A DNA stretch of 64,000 bases, taken from positions 53,521 through 117,520 of the forward strand of contig MBPM02000138.1 in the NCBI GenBank assembly GCA_001695595.3. Reading direction: 5' to 3'. A program made the translations under genes and the position numbers. Positions 37,281 through 51,600 of this stretch are shown here, in pieces (within the stretch, counting starts at the first letter, position 1; every line of letters begins with the position of its first letter). Origin of the DNA: Plasmopara viticola. Its lineage: Eukaryota; Oomycota; Peronosporomycetes; Peronosporales; Peronosporaceae. The notes beneath the pieces were generated by a model that was not told where the DNA came from, did not search any database, and saw nothing but the letters and a program-made list of their open reading frames with translations.

Positions 37281-40200
37281 TAGAAGCGCCGCTTCTTCCT
37301 ACGGCTCAGATACGTCAAATCTAGCTTCCTGAGCAAGCACATATGCTTTGCAAGCGTACCTTAGCAAATACTGCTCCATTTGAAGTGCCGATTCTTCCTA
37401 CGGCCTCAGATACGTCAAATATAGCTTCCTGGACAAGCAGACACGCGTTCCGAGCGTAACTAAGCGAGTTCTTCTTCGTTTGAAGATTCGATTCTTCTTA
37501 CAACCTCAGATACGTTCAATACAGCTTCCTGGACATGCAGCCACGCGTTTTAAGTAGAACTTAGCGATTGCTGCTCCAATAGAAGCGCCGCTTCTTCGTA
37601 CGGCTCAGATACGTCAAATCTAGCTTCCTGAGCAAGCACATATGCTTTGCAAGCGTACCTTAGCAAATACTGCTCCATTTGAAGTGCCGATTCTTCCTAC
37701 GGCCTCAGATACGTCAAATATAGCTTCCTGGACAAGCAGACACGCGTTCCGAGCGTAACTAAGCGAGTTCTTTTTCGTTTGAAGTTCCGATTCTTCTATA
37801 GCCTCAGATATGTTCAATACAGCTTCCAGGACATGCAGCCACGCGTTTTAAGTAGAACTTAGCGATTGCTGCTCCAATAGAAGCGCCGATTTTTCCTACG
37901 GCTCAGATACGTCAAATCTAGCTTCCTGAGCAAGCACATATGCTTTGCAAGCGTACCTTAGCGAGTTCTGCTCCATTTGAAGCGTCGATTCTTCCTACGG
38001 CCTCAAATACGTCAAATCTTGCTTCCTGGACATGCAGGCACGCGTTCCGAGCGTAACTAAGCGAGTTCTTCTTCGTTTGAAGATTCGATTCTTCTTACAA
38101 CCTCAGATACGTTCAATACAGCTTCCTGGACATGCAGCCACGCGTTTTAAGTAGAACTTAGCGATTGCTGCTTCAATAGAAGCGCCGATTTTTCCTACGG
38201 CTCAGATACGTCAAATCTAGCTTCCTGAGCAAGCACATATGCTTTGCAAGCGTACCTTAGCGAGTTCTGCTCCATTTGAAGCGTCGATTCTTCCTACGGC
38301 CTCAAATACGTCAAATCTTGCTTCCTGGAATGCAGGCACGCGTTCCGAGCGTAACTAAGCGAGTTCTTCTTCGTTTGAAGATTCGATTCTTCTTACAACC
38401 TCAGATACGTTCAATACAGCTTCCAGGACATGCAGCCACGCGTTTTAAGTAGAACTTAGCGATTGCTGCTTCAATAGAAGCGCCGCTTCTTCCTACGGCT
38501 CAGATACGTCAAATCTAGCTTCCTGAGCAAGCACATATGCTTTGCAAGCGTACCTTAGCGAGTTCTGCTCCATTTGAAGCGTCGATTCTTCCTACGGCCT
38601 CAAATACGTCAAATCTTGCTTCCTGGACATGCAGACACGCGTTCCGAGCGTAACTAAGCGAGTTCTTCTTCGTTTGAAGTTCCGATTCTTCCTATAGCCT
38701 CAGATATGTTCAATACAGCTTCCAGGACATGCAGCCACGCGTTTTAAGTAGAACTTAGCGATTGCTGCTTCAATAGAAGCGCCGATTTTTCCTACGGCTC
38801 AGATACGTCAAATCTAGCTTCCTGAGCAAGCCATATGCTTTGCAAGCGTACCTTAGCAAATACTGCTCCATTTGAAGTGCCGATTCTTCCTACGGCCTCA
38901 AATACGTCAAATATAGCTTCCTGGACAAGCAGACACGCGTTCCGAGCGTAACTAAGCGAGTTCTTCTTCGTTTGAAGTTCCGATTCTTCCTATAGCCTCA
39001 GATATGTTCAATACAGCTTCCAGGACATGCAGCCACGCGTTTTAAGTAGAACTTAGCGATTGCTGCTCCAATAGAAGCGCCGCTTCTTCCTACGGCTCAG
39101 ATACGTCAAATCTAGCTTCCTGAGCAAGCACATATGCGTTGCAAGCGTACCTTAGCGAGTTCTGCTCCATTTGAAGCGTCGATTCTTCCTACGGCCTCAA
39201 ATACGTCAAATCTTGCTTCCTGGACATGCAGGCACGCGTTCCGAGCGTAACTAAGCGAGTTCTTCTTCGTTTGAAGATTCGATTCTTCTTACAACCTCAG
39301 ATACGTTCAATACAGCTTCCTGGACATGCAGCCACGCGTTTTAAGTAGAACTTAGCGATTGCTGCTCCAATAGAAGCGCCGCTTCTTCCTACGGCTCAGA
39401 TACGTCAAATCTAGCTTCCTAAGCAAGCACATATGCTTTGCAAGCGTACCTTAGCAAATACTGCTCCATTTGATGTGCCGATTCTTCCTACGGCCTCAGA
39501 TACGTCAAATATAGCTTCCTGGACAAGCAGACACGCGTTCCGAGCGTAACTAAGCGAGTTCTTTTTCGTTTGAAGTTCCGATTCTTCCTATAGCCTCAGA
39601 TATGTTCAATACAGCTTCCAGGACATGCAGCCACGCGTTTTAAGTAGAACTTAGCGATTGCTGCTCCAATAGAAGCGCCGCTTCTTCGTACGGCTCAGAT
39701 ACGTCAAATCTAGCTTCCTAGCAAGCACATATGCTTTGCAAGCGTACCTTAGCAAATACTGCTCCATTTGAAGTGCCGATTCTTCCTACGGCCTCAGATA
39801 CGTCAAATATAGCTTCCTGGACAAGCAGACACGCGTTCCGAGCGTAACTAAGCGAGTTCTTTTCGTTTGAAGTTCCGATTCTTCCTATAGCCTCAGATAT
39901 GTTCAATACAGCTTCCAGGACATGCAGCCACGCGTTTTAAGTAGAACTTAGCGATTGCTGCTCCAATAGAAGCGCCGCTTCTTCCTACGGCTCAGATACG
40001 TCAAATCTAGCTTCCTGAGCAAGCACATATGCGTTGCAAGCGTACTGTAGCGAGTTCTGCTCCATTTGAAGCGTCGATTCTTCCTACGGCCTCAAATACG
40101 TCAAATCTTGCTTCCTGGACATGCAGGCGCGTTCCGAGCGTAACTAAGCGAGTTCTTCTTCGTTTGAAGATTCGATTCTTCTTACAACCTCAGATACGTT

Positions 40201-40739
40201 CAATACAGCTTCCTGGACATGCAGCCACGCGTTTTAAGTAGAACTTAGCGATTGCTGCTCCAATAGAAGCGCCGCTTCTTCCTACGGCTCAGATACGTCA
40301 AATCTAGCTTCCTGAGCAAGCACATATGCTTTGCAAGCGTACCTTAGCGAATCTGCTCCATTTGAAGTGCCGATTCTTCCTACGGCCTCAGATACGTCAA
40401 ATATAGCTTCCTGGACAAGCAGACACGCGTTCCGAGCGTAACTAAGCGAGTTCTTTTCGTTTGAAGTTCGATTCTTCCTATAGCCTCAGATATGTTCAAT
40501 ACAGCTTCCAACATGCAGCCACGCGTTTTAAGTAGAACTTAGCGATTGCTGCTTCAATAGAAGCGCCGCTTCTTCCTACGGCTCAGATACGTCAAATCTA
40601 GCTTCCTGAGCAAGCACATATGCTTTGCAAGCGTACCTTAGCGAGTTCTGCTCCATTTGAAGCGTCGATTCTTCCTACGGCCTCAAATACGTCAAATCTT
40701 GCTTCCTGGACATGCAGACACGCGTTCCGAGCGTAACTA

Positions 40740-41180
40740 AGCGAGTTCTTTTCGTTTGAAGTTCGATTCTTCTATACCTCAGATATGTTCAATACAGCTT
40801 CCATGCAGCCACGCGTTTTAAGTAGAACTTAGCGATTGCTGCTCCAATAGAAGCGCCGCTTCTTCCTACGGCTCAGATACGTCAAATCTAGCTTCCTGAG
40901 CAAGCACATATGCTTTGCAAGCGTACCTTAGCAAATACTGCTCCATTTGAAGTCAATACGTCCGGATTCTAACTCCTACGATTGCCTCAGATACGTCAAT
41001 ATATGCAGCCACGCGTTCTTAGCGATTGCTGACAAGATACGTCAAATCTAGCTTCCTGAGCAAGCACATATGCTTTGCAAGCGTACTTAGCCTGCTCCAT
41101 TTGCGATTCTTCCTACGGCCTCACGTCAAGCTTCCTGGACAAGCACACGCGTTCCGAGCGTAACTAAGCGAGTTCGTTTG
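40740..41180 (+). other. Locally scrambled satellite sequence
   Basis: Monomers lose pieces repeatedly, for example CTTCCATGCAGCC, GAAGTCAATACGTCCGG, ACTCCTACGATTGCC, GCTGACAAGATACG and CCATTTGCGATTC. Super-repeat copy 2 is regular at the matching place (about 47.9-48.3 kb). This is the worst patch outside the right end of the window. Confidence 0.7.
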
Positions 41181-41542
41181 AAGATTCGATTCTTCTACAA
41201 CCTCAGATACGTTCAATACAGCTTCCAGGACATGCAGCCACGCGTTTTAAGTAGAACTTAGCGATTGCTGCTCCAATAGAAGCGCCGATTTTCCTACGGC
41301 TTAGATACGTCAAATCTAGCTTCCTGAGCAAGCACATATGCGTTGCAAGCGTACTGTAGCGAGTTCTGCTCCATTTGAAGCGTCGATTCTTCCTACGGCC
41401 TCAAATACGTCAAATCTTGCTTGCTGGACATGCAGGCACGCGTTCCGAGCGTAACTAAGCGAGTTCTTCTTCGTTTGAAGATTCAATTCTTCTTACAACC
41501 TCAGATACGTTCAATACAGCTTCCTGGACATGCAGCCACGCG

Positions 41543-44500
41543 TTTTGAGTAGAACTTAGCGATTGCTGCTCCAATAGAAGCGCCGCTTCTTCCTACGGTT
41601 AAGATACGTCAAATCTAGCTTCCTAAGCAAGCACATATGCTTTGCAAGCGTACCTTAGCAAATACTGCTCCATTTGATGTGCCGATTCTTCCTACGGCCT
41701 CAGATACGTCAAATATAGCTTCCTGGACAAGCAGACACGCGTTCCGAGCGTAACTAAGCGAGTTCTTTTCGTTTGAAGTTCCGATTCTTCCTATAGCCTC
41801 AGATATGTTCAATACAGCTTCCAAAACATGCGGCCACGCGTTTTAAGTAGAACTTAGCGATTGCTGCTTCAATAGAAGCGCCGCTTCTTCCTACGGCTCA
41901 GATACGTCAAATCTAGCTTCCTCAGCAAGCACATATGCTTTGCAAGCGTACCTTAGCGAGTTCTGCTCCATTTGAAGCGTCGATTCTTCCTACGGCCTCA
42001 AATACGTCAAATCTTGCTTCCTGGACATGCAGACACGCGTTCCGAGCGTAACTAAGCGAGTTCTTCTTCGTTTGAAGTTCCGATTCTTCCTATAGCCTCA
42101 GATATGTTCAATACAGCTTCCAGGTAATGCAGCCACGCGTTTTAAGTAGAACTTAGCGATTGCTGCTCCAATAGAAGCGCCGCTTCTTCCTACGGCTCAG
42201 ATACGTCAAATCTAGCTTCCTGAGCAAGCACATATGCGTTGCAAGCGTACTGTAGCGAGTTCTGCTCTATTTGAAGCGTCGATTCTTCCTACGGCCTCAA
42301 ATACGTCAAATCTTGCTTGCTGGACATGCAGCCACGCGTTTTAAGTGGAACTTAGCGATTGCTGCTCCAATAGAAGCGCCGCTTCTTCGTACGGCTCAGA
42401 TACGTCAAATCTAGCTTCCTGAGCAAGCACATATGCGTTGCAAGCGTACCTAGCGAGTTCTGCTCCATTTGAAGCGCCGATTCTTCCCACGGCCTCAGAT
42501 ACGTCAAATCTTGCTTCCTGGACATGCAGCACGCGTTCCGAGCGTAACTAAGCGAGTTCTTCTTCGTTTGAAGATTCGATTCTTCTTACAACCTCAGATA
42601 CGTTCAATACAGCTTCCTGGACATGCAGCCACGCGTTTTAAGTAGAACTTAGCGATTGCTGCTTCAATAGAAGCGCCGATTTTTCCTACGGCTCAGATAC
42701 GTCAAATCTAGCTTCCTGAGCAAGCACATATGCTTTGCTTAGCAAATACTGCTCCATTTGAAGTGCCGATTCTTCCTACGGCCTCAGATACGTCAAATAT
42801 AGCTTCCTGGACAAGCAGACACGCGTTCCGAGCGTAACTAGCGAGTTCTTCTTCGTTTGAAGTTCGATTCTTCTATAGCCTCAGATATGTTCAATACAGC
42901 TTCCAGGACATGCAGCCACGCGTTTTAAGTAGAACTTAGCGATTGCTGCTCCAATAGAAGCGCCGCTTCTTCCTACGGCTCAGATACGTCAAATCTAGCT
43001 TCCTGAGCAAGCACATATGCTTTGCAAGCGTACCTTAGCAAATACTGCTCCATTTGAAGTGCCGATTCTTCCTACGGCCTCAGATACGTCAAATATAGCT
43101 TCCTGGACAAGCAGACACGCGTTCCGAGCGTAACTAAGCGAGTTCTTCTTCGTTTGAAGATTCGATTCTTCTTACAACCTCAGATACGTTCAATACAGCT
43201 TCCTGGACATGCAGCCACGCGTTTTAAGTAGAACTGAGCGATTGCTGCTTCAATAGAAGCGCCGCTTCTTCCTACGGCTCAGATACGTCAAATCTAGCTT
43301 CCTGAGCAAGCACATATGCTTTGCAAGCGTACCTTAGCGAGTTCTGCTCCATTTGAAGCGTCGATTCTTCCTACGGCCTCAAATACGTCAAATCTTGCTT
43401 CCTGGACATGCAGATACGCGTTCCGAGCGTAACTAAGCGAGTTCTTCTTCGTGTGAAGTTCCGATTCTTCCTATAGCCTCAGATATGTTCAATACAGCTT
43501 CCAGGACATGCAGCCACGCGTTTTAAGTAGAACTTAGCGATTGCTGCTCCAATAGAAGGCCGCTTCTTCCTACGGCTCAGATACGTCAAATCTAGCTTCC
43601 TGAGCAAGACATATGCGTTGCAAGCGTACTGTAGCGAGTTCTGCTCCATTTGAAGCGTCGATTCTTCCTACGGCCTCAAATACGTCAAATCTTGCTTCCT
43701 GGACATGCAGGCACGCGTTCCGAGCGTAACTAAGCGAGTTCTTCTTCGTTTGAAGATTCGATTCTTCTTACAACCTCAGACACGTTCAATACAGCTTCCT
43801 GGACATGCAGCCACGCGTTTTAAGTAGAACTTAGCGATTGCTGCTTCAATAGATGCGCCGATTTTTCCTACGGCTCAGATACGTCAAATCTAGCTTCCTG
43901 AGCAAGCACATATGCTTTGCAAGCGTACCTTAGCAAATACTGCTCCATTTGAAGTGCCGATTCTTCCTACGGCATCAAATACGTCAAATATAGCTTCCTG
44001 GACAAGCAGACACGCGTTCCGAGCGTAACTTAGCGAGTTCTTCTTCGTTTGAAGTTCCGATTCTTCCTATAGTCTCAGATATGTTCAATACAGCTTCCAG
44101 GTAATGCAGCCACGCGTTTTAAGTAGAACTTAGCGATTGCTGCTCCAATAGAAGTGCCGCTTCTTCCTACGGCTCAGATACGTCAAATCTCGCTTCCTGA
44201 GCAAGCACATATGCTTTGCAAGCGTACCTTAGCAAATACTGCTCCATTTGAAGTGCCGATTCTTCCTACGGCCTCAGATACGTCAAATATAGCTTCCTAG
44301 ACAAGCAGACACGCGTTCCGAGCGTAACTAAGCGAGTTTCACTGCGAGTTCTCGAGTTCTTCGTCGTTTGAAGTTCCGATTCTTCTTACGACCTTAGATA
44401 TGTTCAATACAGCTTCCAGGACATGCAGCCACGCATTTTAAGTAGATTTTAGCGATTGCTGCTCCAATAGAAGCGCCGCTTCTTCCTACGGCTCAGATAC

Positions 44501-47500
44501 GTCAAATCTAGCTTCCTGAGCAAGCACATATGCTTTGCAAGCGTACCTTAGCAAATACTGCTCCATTTGAAGTGCCGATTCTTCCTACGGCCTCAGATAC
44601 GTCAAATATAGCTTCCTGGACAAGCAGACACGCGTTCCGAGCGTAACTAAGCGAGTTCTTCTTCGTTTGAAGATTCGATTCTTCTTACAACCTCAGATAC
44701 GTTCAATACAGCTTCCTGGACATGCAGCCACGCGTTTTAAGTAGAACTTAGCGATTGCTGCTCCAATAGAAGCGCCGCTTCTTCGTACGGCTCAGATACG
44801 TCAAATCTAGCTTCCTGAGCAAGCACATATGCTTTGCAAGCGTACCTTAGCAAATACTGCTCCATTTGAAGTGCCGATTCTTCCTACGGCCTCAGATACG
44901 TCAAATATAGCTTCCTGGACAAGCAGACACGCGTTCCGAGCGTAACTAAGCGAGTTCTTTTCGTTTGAAGTTCGATTCTTCTATACCTCAGATATGTTCA
45001 ATACAGCTTCCAGGACATGCAGCCACGCGTTTTAAGTAGAACTTAGCGATTGCTGCTCCAATAGAAGCGCCGATTTTCCTACGGCTCAGATACGTCAAAT
45101 CTAGCTTCCTGAGCAAGCACATATGCTTTGCAAGCGTACCTTAGCGAGTTCTGCTCCATTTGAAGCGTCGATTCTTCCTACGGCCTCAAATACGTCAAAT
45201 CTTGCTTCCTGGACATGCAGGCACGCGTTCCGAGCGTAACTAAGCGAGTTCTTCTTCGTTTGAAGATTCGATTCTTCTTACAACCTCAGATACGTTCAAT
45301 ACAGCTTCCTGGACATGCAGCCACGCGTTTTAAGTAGAACTTAGCGATTGCTGCTTCAATAGAAGCGCCGATTTTTCCTACGGCTCAGATACGTCAAATC
45401 TAGCTTCCTGAGCAAGCACATATGCTTTGCAAGCGTACCTTAGCGAGTTCTGCTCCATTTGAAGCGTCGATTCTTCCTACGGCCTCAAATACGTCAAATC
45501 TTGCTTCCTGGAATGCAGGCACGCGTTCCGAGCGTAACTAAGCGAGTTCTTCTTCGTTTGAAGATTCGATTCTTCTTACAACCTGAGATACGTTCAATAC
45601 AGCTTCCAGGACATGCAGCCACGCGTTTTAAGTAGAACTTAGCGATTGCTGCTTCAATAGAAGCGCCGCTTCTTCCTACGGCTCAGATACGTCAAATCTA
45701 GCTTCCTGAGCAAGCACATATGCTTTGCAAGCGTACCTTAGCGAGTTCTGCTCCATTTGAAGCGTCGATTCTTCCTACGGCCTCAAATACGTCAAATCTT
45801 GCTTCCTGGACATGCAGACACGCGTTCCGAGCGTAACTAAGCGAGTTCTTCTTCGTTTGAAGTTCCGATTCTTCCTATAGCCTCAGATATGTTCAATACA
45901 GCTTCCTGGACATGCAGCCACGCGTTTTAAGTAGAACTTAGCGATTGCTGCTTCAATAGAAGCGCCGATTTTCCTACGGCTCAGATACGTCAAATCTAGC
46001 TTCCTGAGCAAGCCCATATGCTTTGCAAGCGTACCTAAGCAAATACTGCTCCATTTGAAGTGCCGATTCTTCCTACGGCCTCGATACGTCAAATATAGCT
46101 TCCTGGACAAGCAGACACGCGTTCCGAGCGTAACTAAGCGAGTTCTTCTTCGTTTGAAGTTCCGATTCTTCCTATAGCCTCAGATATGTTCAATACAGCT
46201 TCCAGGACATGCAGCCACGCGTTTTAAGTAGAACTTAGCGATTGCTGCTCCAATAGAAGCGCCGCTTCTTCCTACGGCTCAGATACGTCAAATCTAGCTT
46301 CCTGAGCAAGCACATATGCTTTGCAAGCGTACCTTAGCGAGTTCTGCTCCATTTGAAGCGTCGATTCTTCCTACGGCCTCAAATACGTCAAATCTTGCTT
46401 CCTGGACATGCAGCACGCGTTCCGAGCGTAACTAAGCGAGTTCTTCTTCGTTTGAAGATTCGATTCTTCTTACAACCTCAGATACGTTCAATACAGCTTC
46501 CTGGACATGCAGCCACGCGTTTTAAGTAGAACTTAGCGATTGCTGCTCCAATAGAAGCGCCGCTTCTTCCTACGGCTCAGATACGTCAAATCTAGCTTCC
46601 TGAGCAAGCACATATGCTTTGCAAGCGTACCTTAGCGAATACTGCTCCATTTGAAGTGCCGATTCTTCCTACGGCCTCAATACGTCAAATATAGCTTCCT
46701 GGACAAGCAGACACGCGTTCCGAGCGTAACTAAGCGAGTTCTTTTTCGTTTGAAGTTCCGATTCTTCCTATAGCCTCAGATATGTTCAATACAGCTTCCA
46801 GGACATGCAGCCACGCGTTTTAAGTAGAACTTAGCGATTGCTGCTCCAATAGAAGCGCCGCTTCTTCCTACGGCTCAGATACGTCAAATCTAGCTTCCTG
46901 AGCAAGCACATATGCTTTGCAAGCGTACCTTAGCAAATACTGCTCCATTTGAAGTCCGATTCTTCCTACGGCCTCAGATACGTCAAATATAGCTTCCTGG
47001 ACAAGCAGACACGCGTTCCGAGCGTAACTAGCGAGTTCTTTTTCGTTTGAAGTTCCGATTCTTCCTATAGCCTCAGATATGTTCAATACAGCTTCCAGGA
47101 CATGCAGCCACGCGTTTTAAGTAGAACTTAGCGATTGCTGCTCCAATCGAAGCACCGATTCTTCCTACCGCTCAGATACGTTTAATCTAGCTTCCTGAGC
47201 AAGCACATATGCGTTTGCAAGCGTACTTAGCGAGTTCTGCTCCATTTGAAGCGTCGATTCTTCCTACGGCCTCAAATACGTCAAATCTTGCTTCCTGGAC
47301 ATGCAGGCACGCGTTCCGAGCGTAACTAAGCGAGTTCTTCTTCGTTTGAAGATTCATTCTTCTTACAACCTCAGATACGTTCAATACAGCTTCCTGGACA
47401 TGCAGCCACGCGTTTTAAGTAGAACTTAGCGATTGCTGCTCCAATAGAAGCGCCGCTTCTTCCTACGGCTCAGATACGTCAAATCTAGCTTCCTGAGCAA

Positions 47501-48605
47501 GCACATATGCTTTGCAAGCGTACCTTAGCAAATACTGCTCCATTTGAAGTGCCGATTCTTCCTACGGCCTCAGATACGTCAAATATAGCTTCCTGGACAA
47601 GCAGACACGCGTTCCGAGCGTAACTAAGCGAGTTCTTTTCGTTTGAAGTTCCGATTCTTCCTATAGCCTCAGATATGTTCAATACAGCTTCCAGGACATG
47701 CGGCCACGCGTTTTAAGTAGAACTTAGCGATTGCTGCTTCAATAGAAGCGCCGCTTCTTCCTACGGCTCAGATACGTCAAATCTAGCTTCCTGAGCAAGC
47801 ACATATGCTTTGCAAGCGTACCTTAGCGAGTTCTGCTCCATTTGAAGCGTCGATTCTTCCTACGGCCTCAAATACGTCAAATCTTGCTTCCTGGACATGC
47901 AGACACGCGTTCCGAGCGTAACTAAGCGAGTTCTTTTTCGTTCGAAGTTCCGATTCTTCCTATAGCCTCAGATATGTTCAATACAGCTTCCAGGACATGC
48001 AGCCACGCGTTTTAAGTAGAACTTAGCGATTGCTGCTCCAATAGAAGCGCCGCTTCTTCCTACGGCTCAGATACGTCAAATCTAGCTTCCTGAGCAAGCA
48101 CATATGCTTTGCAAGCGTACCTTAGCAAGTTCTGCTCCATTTGAAGTGCCGATTCTTCCTACGGCCTCAGATACGTCAAATATAGCTTCCTGGACAAGCA
48201 GACACGCGTTCCGAGCGTAACTAAGCGAGTTCTTCTTCGTTTGAAGATTCGATTCTTCTTACAACCTCAGATACGTTCAATACAGCTTCCAGGACATGCA
48301 GCCACGCGTTTTAAGTAGAACTTAGCGATTGCTGCTCAATAGAAGCGCCGCTTTTCCTACGGCTCAGATACGTCAAATCTAGCTTCCTGAGCAAGCACAT
48401 ATGCGTTGCAAGCGTACTGTAGCGAGTTCTGCTCCATTTGAAGCGTCGATTCTTCCTACGGCCTCAAATACGTCAAATCTTGCTTCCTGGACATGCAGGC
48501 ACGCGTTCCGAGCGTAACTAAGCGAGTTCTTCTTCGTTTGAAGATTCGATTCTTCTTACAACCTCAGATACGTTCAATACAGCTTCCTGGACATGCAGCC
48601 ACGCG
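41543..48605 (+). repeat. Super-repeat copy 2 (~7.06 kb)
   Basis: The rare markers of copy 1 reappear in the same order at offsets of 7,158-7,183 bp: TTTTGAGTAG at 41,543, AGGTAATGC at 42,122 and near 44,100, GATGCGCCG near 43,852, GGCATCAAATACG near 43,973, the irregular partial monomer near 44,337, and CTGGAATGCAGGC near 45,509. The small drift in offset comes from single-base indels. Confidence 0.83.
44337..44356 (+). repeat. Irregular partial monomer in super-repeat copy 2
   Basis: About 20 bp of rearranged sequence (TTTCACTGCGAGTTCTCGAG) interrupts a B monomer after AACTAAGCGAG, followed by TTCTTCGTCGTTTGAAG. The GTCGTTTG variant and the following CTTACGACCTTAG are shared with copy 3. 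Confidence 0.65.
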
Positions 48606-51600
48606 TTTTAAGTAGAACTTAGCGATTGCTGCTCCAATAGAAGCGCCGCTTCTTCCTACGGTTAAGATACGTCAAATCTAGCTTCCTGAGCAAGCACATA
48701 TGCTTTGCAAGCGTACCTTAGCAAATACTGCTCCATTTGAAGTGCCGATTCTTCCTACGGCCTCAGATACGTCAAATATAGCTTCCTGGACAAGCAGACA
48801 CGCGTTCCGAGCGTAACTAAGCGAGTTCTTTTTCGTTTGAAGTTCCGATTCTTCTATAGCCTCAGATATGTTCAATACAGCTTCCACATGCAGCCACGCG
48901 TTTTAAGTAGAACTTAGCGATTGCTGCTTCAATAGAAGCGCCGCTTCTTCCTACGGCTCAGATACGTCAAATCTAGCTTCCTGAGCAAGCACATATGCTT
49001 TGCAAGCGTACCTTAGCGAGTTCTGCTCCATTTGAAGCGTCGATTCTTCCTACGGCCTCAATACGTCAAATCTTGCTTCCTGGACATGCAGACACGCGTT
49101 CCGAGCGTAACTAAGCGAGTTCTTCTTCGTTTGAAGATTCGATTCTTCTTACAACCTCAGATACGTTCAATACAGCTTCCAGGACATGCAGCCACGCGTT
49201 TTAAGTAGAACTTAGCGATTGCTGCTTCAATAGAAGCGCCGCTTTTCCTACGGTCAGATACGTCAAATCTAGCTTCCTGAGCAAGCACATATGCGTTGCA
49301 AGCGTACTGTAGCGAGTTCTGCTCCATTTGAAGCGTCGATTCTTCCTACGGCCTCAAATACGTCAAATCTTGCTTCCTGGACATGCAGCACGCGTTCCGA
49401 GCGTAACTAAGCGAGTTCTTCTTCGTTTGAAGATTCATTCTTCTTACAACCTCAGATACGTTCAATACAGCTTCCTGGACATGCAGCCACGCGTTTTAAG
49501 TAGAACTTAGCGATTGCTGCTCCAATAGAAGCGCCGCTTCTTCCTACGGTCAGATACGTCAAATCTAGCTTCCTAAGCAAGCACATATGCTTTGCAAGCG
49601 TACCTTAGCAGTACTGCTCCATTTGAAGTGCCGATTCTTCCTACGGCCTCAGATACGTCAAATATAGCTTCCTGGACATGCAGACACGCGTTCCGAGCGT
49701 AACTAAGCGAGTTCTTTTTCGTTTGAAGTTCCGATTCTTCCTATAGCCTCAGATATGTTCAATACAGCTTCCAACATGCAGCCACGCGTTTTAAGTAGAA
49801 CTTAGCGATTGCTGCTCAATAGAAGCGCCGCTTCTTCCTACGGCTCAGATACGTCAAATCTAGCTTCCTGAGCAAGCACATATGTGTTGCAAGCGTACCT
49901 AACGAGTTCTGCTCCATTTGAAGCGTCGATTCTTCCTACGGCCTCAAATACGTCAAATCTTGCTTCCTGGACATGCAGACACGCGTTCCGAGCGTAACTA
50001 AGCGAGTTCTTCTTCGTTTGAAGTTCCGATTCTTCCTATAGCCTCAGATATGTTCAATACAGCTTCCAGGAATGCAGCCACGCGTTTTAAGTAGAACTTA
50101 GCGATTGCTGCTCCAATAGAAGCGCCGCTTCTTCCTACGGCTCAGATACGTCAAATCTAGCTTCCTGAGCAAGCACATATGCGTTGCAAGCGTACTGTAG
50201 CGAGTTCTGCTCCATTTGAAGCGTCGATTCTTCCTACGGCCTCAATACGTCAAATCTTGCTTCCTGGACATGCAGCCACGCGTTTTAAGTGAACTTAGCG
50301 ATTGCTGCTCCAATAGAAGCGCCGCTTCTTCTACGGCTCAGATACGTCAAATCTAGCTTCCTGAGCAAGCACATATGCGTTGCAAGCGTACTGTAGCGAG
50401 TTCTGCTCCATTTGAAGCGTCGATTCTTCCTACGGCCTCAATACGTCAAATCTTGCTTCCTGGACATGCAGGCACGCGTTCCGAGCGTAACTAAGCGAGT
50501 TCTTCTTCGTTTGAAGATTCGATTCTTCTTACAACCTCAGATACGTTCAATACAGCTTCCTGGACATGCAGCCACGCGTTTTAAGTAGAACTTAGCGATT
50601 GCTGCTTCAATAGAAGCGCCGATTTTTCCTACGGCTCAGATACGTCAAATCTAGCTTCCTGAGCAAGCACATATGCTTTGCTTAGCAAATACTGCTCCAT
50701 TTGAAGTGCCGATTCTTCCTACGGCCTCAGATACGTCAAATATAGCTTCCTGGACAAGCAGACACGCGTTCCGAGCGTAACTAGCGAGTTCTTCTTCGTT
50801 TGAAGTTCGATTCTTCTATAGCCTCAGATATGTTCAATACAGCTTCCAGGACATGCAGCCACGCGTTTTAAGTAGAACTTAGCGATTGCTGCTCCAATAG
50901 AAGCGCCGCTTCTTCCTACGGCTCAGATACGTCAAATCTAGCTTCCTGAGCAAGCACATATGCTTTGCAAGCGTACCTTAGCAATACTGCTCCATTTGAA
51001 GTGCCGATTCTTCCTACGGCCTCAGATACGTCAAATATAGCTTCCTGGACAAGCAGACACGCGTTCCGAGCGTAACTAAGCGAGTTCTTCTTCGTTTGAA
51101 GATTCGATTCTTCTTACAACCTCAGATACGTTCAATACAGCTTCCTGGACATGCAGCCACGCGTTTTAAGTAGAACTTAGCGATTGCTGCTCAATAGAAG
51201 CGCCGCTTCTTCCTACGGCTCAGATACGTCAAATCTAGCTTCCTGAGCAAGAACATATGCTTGCAAGCGTACTTAGCGAGTTCTGCTCCATTTGAAGCGT
51301 CGATTCTTCCTACGGCCTCAAATACGTCAAATCTTGCTTCCTGGACATGCAGGCACGCGTTCCGAGCGTAACTAAGCGAGTTCTTCTTCGTTTGAAGATT
51401 CGATTCTTCTTACAACCTCAGACACGTTCAATACAGCTTCCTGGACATGCAGCCACGCGTTTTAAGTAGAACTTAGCGATTGCTGCTTCAATAGAAGCGC
51501 CGATTTTTCCTACGGCTCAGATACGTCAAATCTAGCTTCCTGAGCAAGCACATATGCTTTGCAAGCGTACCTTAGCAAATACTGCTCCATTTGAAGTGCC

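Larger units (their letters stand above)
34371..41542 (+). repeat. Super-repeat copy 1 (~7.17 kb)
   Basis: Opens at a C monomer with the rare TTTTGAGTAG. Ordered markers: AGGTAATGCAGCC (34,951), TTTTAAGTGGAAC (near 35,168), GATGCGCCG (near 36,697), GGCATCAAATACG (near 36,815), AGGTAATGC again (near 36,943), AATCTCGCTTCC (near 37,029), an irregular partial monomer (37,178), and CTGGAATGCAGGC (near 38,326). About 24 trimers. The right part (40,740-41,180) is badly scrambled although the corresponding part of copy 2 is clean. Confidence 0.83.
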
